Assembly (NCBI RefSeq): GCF_030646015.1
Contig: NZ_JAUSLT010000134.1
Coordinates: forward strand, 1-33,847
Source: Bradyrhizobium sp.
GTDB lineage: Bacteria > Pseudomonadota > Alphaproteobacteria > Rhizobiales > Xanthobacteraceae
Direction: 5' to 3'
DNA: 33,847 nucleotides
A program made the translations under genes and the position numbers. This document shows positions 32,354-33,847 of the stretch, piece after piece. The notes under the pieces are model-generated. The model had not been told where the DNA came from. It was given only the letters and a program-made list of their open reading frames with translations, and ran no database searches. The stretch's first letter is position 1, and the number at the start of each line of letters is the position of its first letter.

Positions 32354-33295
32354 CTACGACTTCTCCGCCTTCTTCGGCCGTGGCGGGCCCTCCACCGGCG
32401 GCAGCGATTTGATGTATTCCGCGATCGCCGCGCGATCTTCCACCGACAATTGCGAGGTGTTGCGGATCACGCGCGCCATCGATCCGCCGGCGGTGTCGCC
32501 GTCGGGCGTCATCCCGGTCTCGAGGAAATAGGCGATATCCTTGGCGCTCCAGTCGCCGAGCCGCTTCTGCGTGATGTTCGGCACCCAGCCCTCGCCTTCC
32601 GGGTTCGGTCCGCCGGCAAAACGTTGCGCCGCGACGATGCCGCCGAGAAAATTGCGCGGGCTGTGGCATTCGGCGCAATGGCCGAGGCCGCCGACGAGAT
32701 AGGCGCCGCGATTCCACTGCGCCGAGCGCGCGGGGTCCGGCGCAAACGGCTTGTCGTCCATGAACAGGAATTTCCAGATTCCGATATTGCGCCTGACATT
32801 GAACGGAAACGGCACGCCGTGATCGCGCACCTTGCCGGACACCGGCGCCAGCGTCTTCAGGTAGGCGAACAGGTCTCTGATGTCTTCGACCCGGGCATGC
32901 GCGTAGGAAGCATAGGGAAAGGCCGGGAAATAATGTGCGCCCGAAGGCGCGGTGCCCTTGAGCACCGCGCTGACGAATTCGGCTTCGCTCCATCGCCCGA
33001 TGCCATCGGCCGGATCCGGCGAGATGTTCGGCGAATAAAACGTGCCGAACGGCGACGGGATGGCGAGGCCGCCACCGAGTTTGAGCCGATCGGGCTGGCC
33101 CGGCACGGCATGGCAGGAGGAACATCCGCCGGCATTGAACGTTGTGAGACCGTTGGCCGGGTCAGGCTTGTAAGCCGGCAGCGAATTCGCAGCTACGGTC
33201 GCCGGAATCGTCAGCCACCAGAAGATCGCGCAGCCGATGACGGCCGCAACAACAAGACCTCGAAAAACAAGACTTTGGAAAATTCGCCGCAGCAT
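32354..33295 (-). CDS. Membrane-anchored di-haem cytochrome c
   Basis: This 313-residue protein has an N-terminal membrane anchor or signal (about 10-32, LVFRGLVVAAVIGCAIFWWLTI), then two class I cytochrome c domains. Haem sites are CSSCH (Cys58, Cys61, His62) and CAECH (Cys207, Cys210, His211). The order and linker sequences (PNISPDPADGIGRWSEAEFVSAVLKG; GVPFPFNVRRNIGIWK) match cytochrome subunits of periplasmic alcohol/sugar dehydrogenases. In domain 1 the expected axial Met in the YxSYxxM segment is replaced by Ala (YASYAHARVEDI); in domain 2 GGSMARVIRNT keeps it. No dehydrogenase subunit is adjacent. The start ATG at 33295 directly precedes the basic/hydrophobic anchor. Confidence 0.88.
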   Translation of the reverse strand: MLRRIFQSLVFRGLVVAAVIGCAIFWWLTIPATVAANSLPAYKPDPANGLTTFNAGGCSSCHAVPGQPDRLKLGGGLAIPSPFGTFYSPNISPDPADGIGRWSEAEFVSAVLKGTAPSGAHYFPAFPYASYAHARVEDIRDLFAYLKTLAPVSGKVRDHGVPFPFNVRRNIGIWKFLFMDDKPFAPDPARSAQWNRGAYLVGGLGHCAECHSPRNFLGGIVAAQRFAGGPNPEGEGWVPNITQKRLGDWSAKDIAYFLETGMTPDGDTAGGSMARVIRNTSQLSVEDRAAIAEYIKSLPPVEGPPRPKKAEKS

Positions 33296-33460
33296 TCACC
33301 GATCCGCCATCAAGGGTATGACCTGGCAGCCAGTATGACCGTTATTGCAGCGCTGCGCTGCCTGAAAATTGCGGCCGTTCAAACCGGCCCGCGGGAATAA
33401 ATCCGCAATCCCGCTGTTTTGAAACTAACACCACCACGTCGCGTCAACAGGGAGAAAACC
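33296..33460. promoter_or_regulatory. Divergent cytochrome/CHRD intergenic region
   Basis: These 165 bases must hold promoters for both genes. CGGGAATAAA at 33395-33404 resembles -35 elements of some ECF sigma factors, but the matching -10 cannot be assigned. Nothing else stands out. Confidence 0.25.
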
Positions 33461-33847
33461 ATGTCGAACACCAGGACCATGCTTGCAACGCTTGCGCTCG
33501 GAGCAACCCTTGCCTTTGCCGGACCCGCGTTCGCCGACAAGATGAAGGTGACCCTCGACGGCAAGGGAGCCGCCGTCGCCTCTGCCGGCAAGGGTACCGC
33601 CGACCTCGACTACGATCCCGCCAGCAAGAAGCTGAGCTGGAAACTGACCTATTCGGGGCTCTCCGGCCCGGCGACCATGGCACATTTCCACGGTCCCGCC
33701 GCACCCGGCGCCAACGCCGGCGTCGCTGTGGCGATCCCCAACGCCACCTCGAGCCCGGTCGAAGGCAGCGCGATCCTGACCGACGCCCAGGCGGCCGACC
33801 TGATGGCCGGCAAGTACTACATCAACGTCCACACCGCAGCCAATCCG
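33461..33847 (+). CDS. Secreted CHRD-domain protein (partial, runs off the window)
   Basis: The 129 codons visible are open to the window end. A signal peptide (MSNTRTMLATLALGATLAFAGPAFA) precedes a CHRD domain: KMKVTLDGKGAAVASAGKGTADLDYDP, LSWKLTYSGLSGPATMAHFHGPA, GVAVAIPNATSSPVEGSAILT and KYYINVHTAANP. CHRD domains, first named in chordin, are stable beta-sandwiches of unclear function in bacteria; HFHGP and NVHT are their usual His positions. AGGGAG lies seven bases before the ATG at 33461. It is divergent from the cytochrome gene. The last strand or two and the stop lie beyond the window. Confidence 0.9.
   Translation, partial: MSNTRTMLATLALGATLAFAGPAFADKMKVTLDGKGAAVASAGKGTADLDYDPASKKLSWKLTYSGLSGPATMAHFHGPAAPGANAGVAVAIPNATSSPVEGSAILTDAQAADLMAGKYYINVHTAANP

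Noticed and set aside
1..33847. A defence island, biosynthetic cluster or other new multi-gene system
   Set aside because: Genes are mostly common housekeeping, envelope or transport families in short operons with conserved-looking functions; no cluster of co-directional unknown genes is present.

Overview
The window looks like chromosomal DNA from a Bradyrhizobium-like alphaproteobacterium (order Hyphomicrobiales, family Nitrobacteraceae). The evidence is the very high G+C with G/C-ending codons, a DUF3551 small secreted protein, orphan TctC/Bug and TAXI binding proteins, a GPR/RgsE-like polar-growth giant, alphaproteobacterial CtrA and PHO box sequences, and intergenic repeats of a style I recall from Bradyrhizobium. 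No rRNA, tRNA, CRISPR array, phage or transposase gene was seen. The genus call rests on recalled family resemblance, not on a search.

Layout. 1-200: inverted-repeat element cut by the window edge. 211-4676: secreted DUF2147 protein, TrxR-like ferredoxin-NADP reductase, a divergent thioesterase/alpha-beta hydrolase pair, and a LysR regulator. 5001-8041: a large autotransporter whose signal peptide and passenger lie in different frames. 8070-8896: a 2Fe-2S ferredoxin and an Hpt protein. 9294-14924: a 1876-residue membrane-anchored protein built largely of 11-residue repeats, with a perfect CtrA box upstream and a strong terminator downstream. 15070-15332: remnant of a VapBC-like toxin-antitoxin pair. 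15360-18189: an Mla-type lipid ABC transporter (mlaE-mlaF-mlaD). 18327-20553: DgcA-like racemase and a convergent MFS transporter whose C-terminus is encoded by a dispersed 49-bp repeat. 20629-22887: a hypothetical protein with acidic 7-residue repeats, and a threonine dehydratase. 22939-24844: a PHO-box-preceded plcP-agt operon. 25103-33847: DUF3551 protein, ankyrin protein, TctC-type binding protein with a coupled small membrane protein, flavin-binding PPOX protein, ThiD, stand-alone AsnC-type RAM domain with a malate/lactate dehydrogenase family enzyme, TAXI binding protein, palindromic repeat, di-haem cytochrome c, and a CHRD protein running off the end.

A recurring theme is the cell envelope: polar growth ring protein, Mla transport, outer-membrane autotransporter, and phosphate-starvation lipid remodelling. 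The best-supported regulatory inferences are PhoB control of plcP-agt (CCGTCAT-N4-CTGTCAT ten bases before a possible -10) and CtrA control of the giant polar protein (TTAA-N7-TTAA). I found no clearly new multi-gene system. The most unusual items are the hendecad architecture of the 1876-residue protein, the split autotransporter frame, the decayed toxin-antitoxin pair, and the repeat-derived protein tail.
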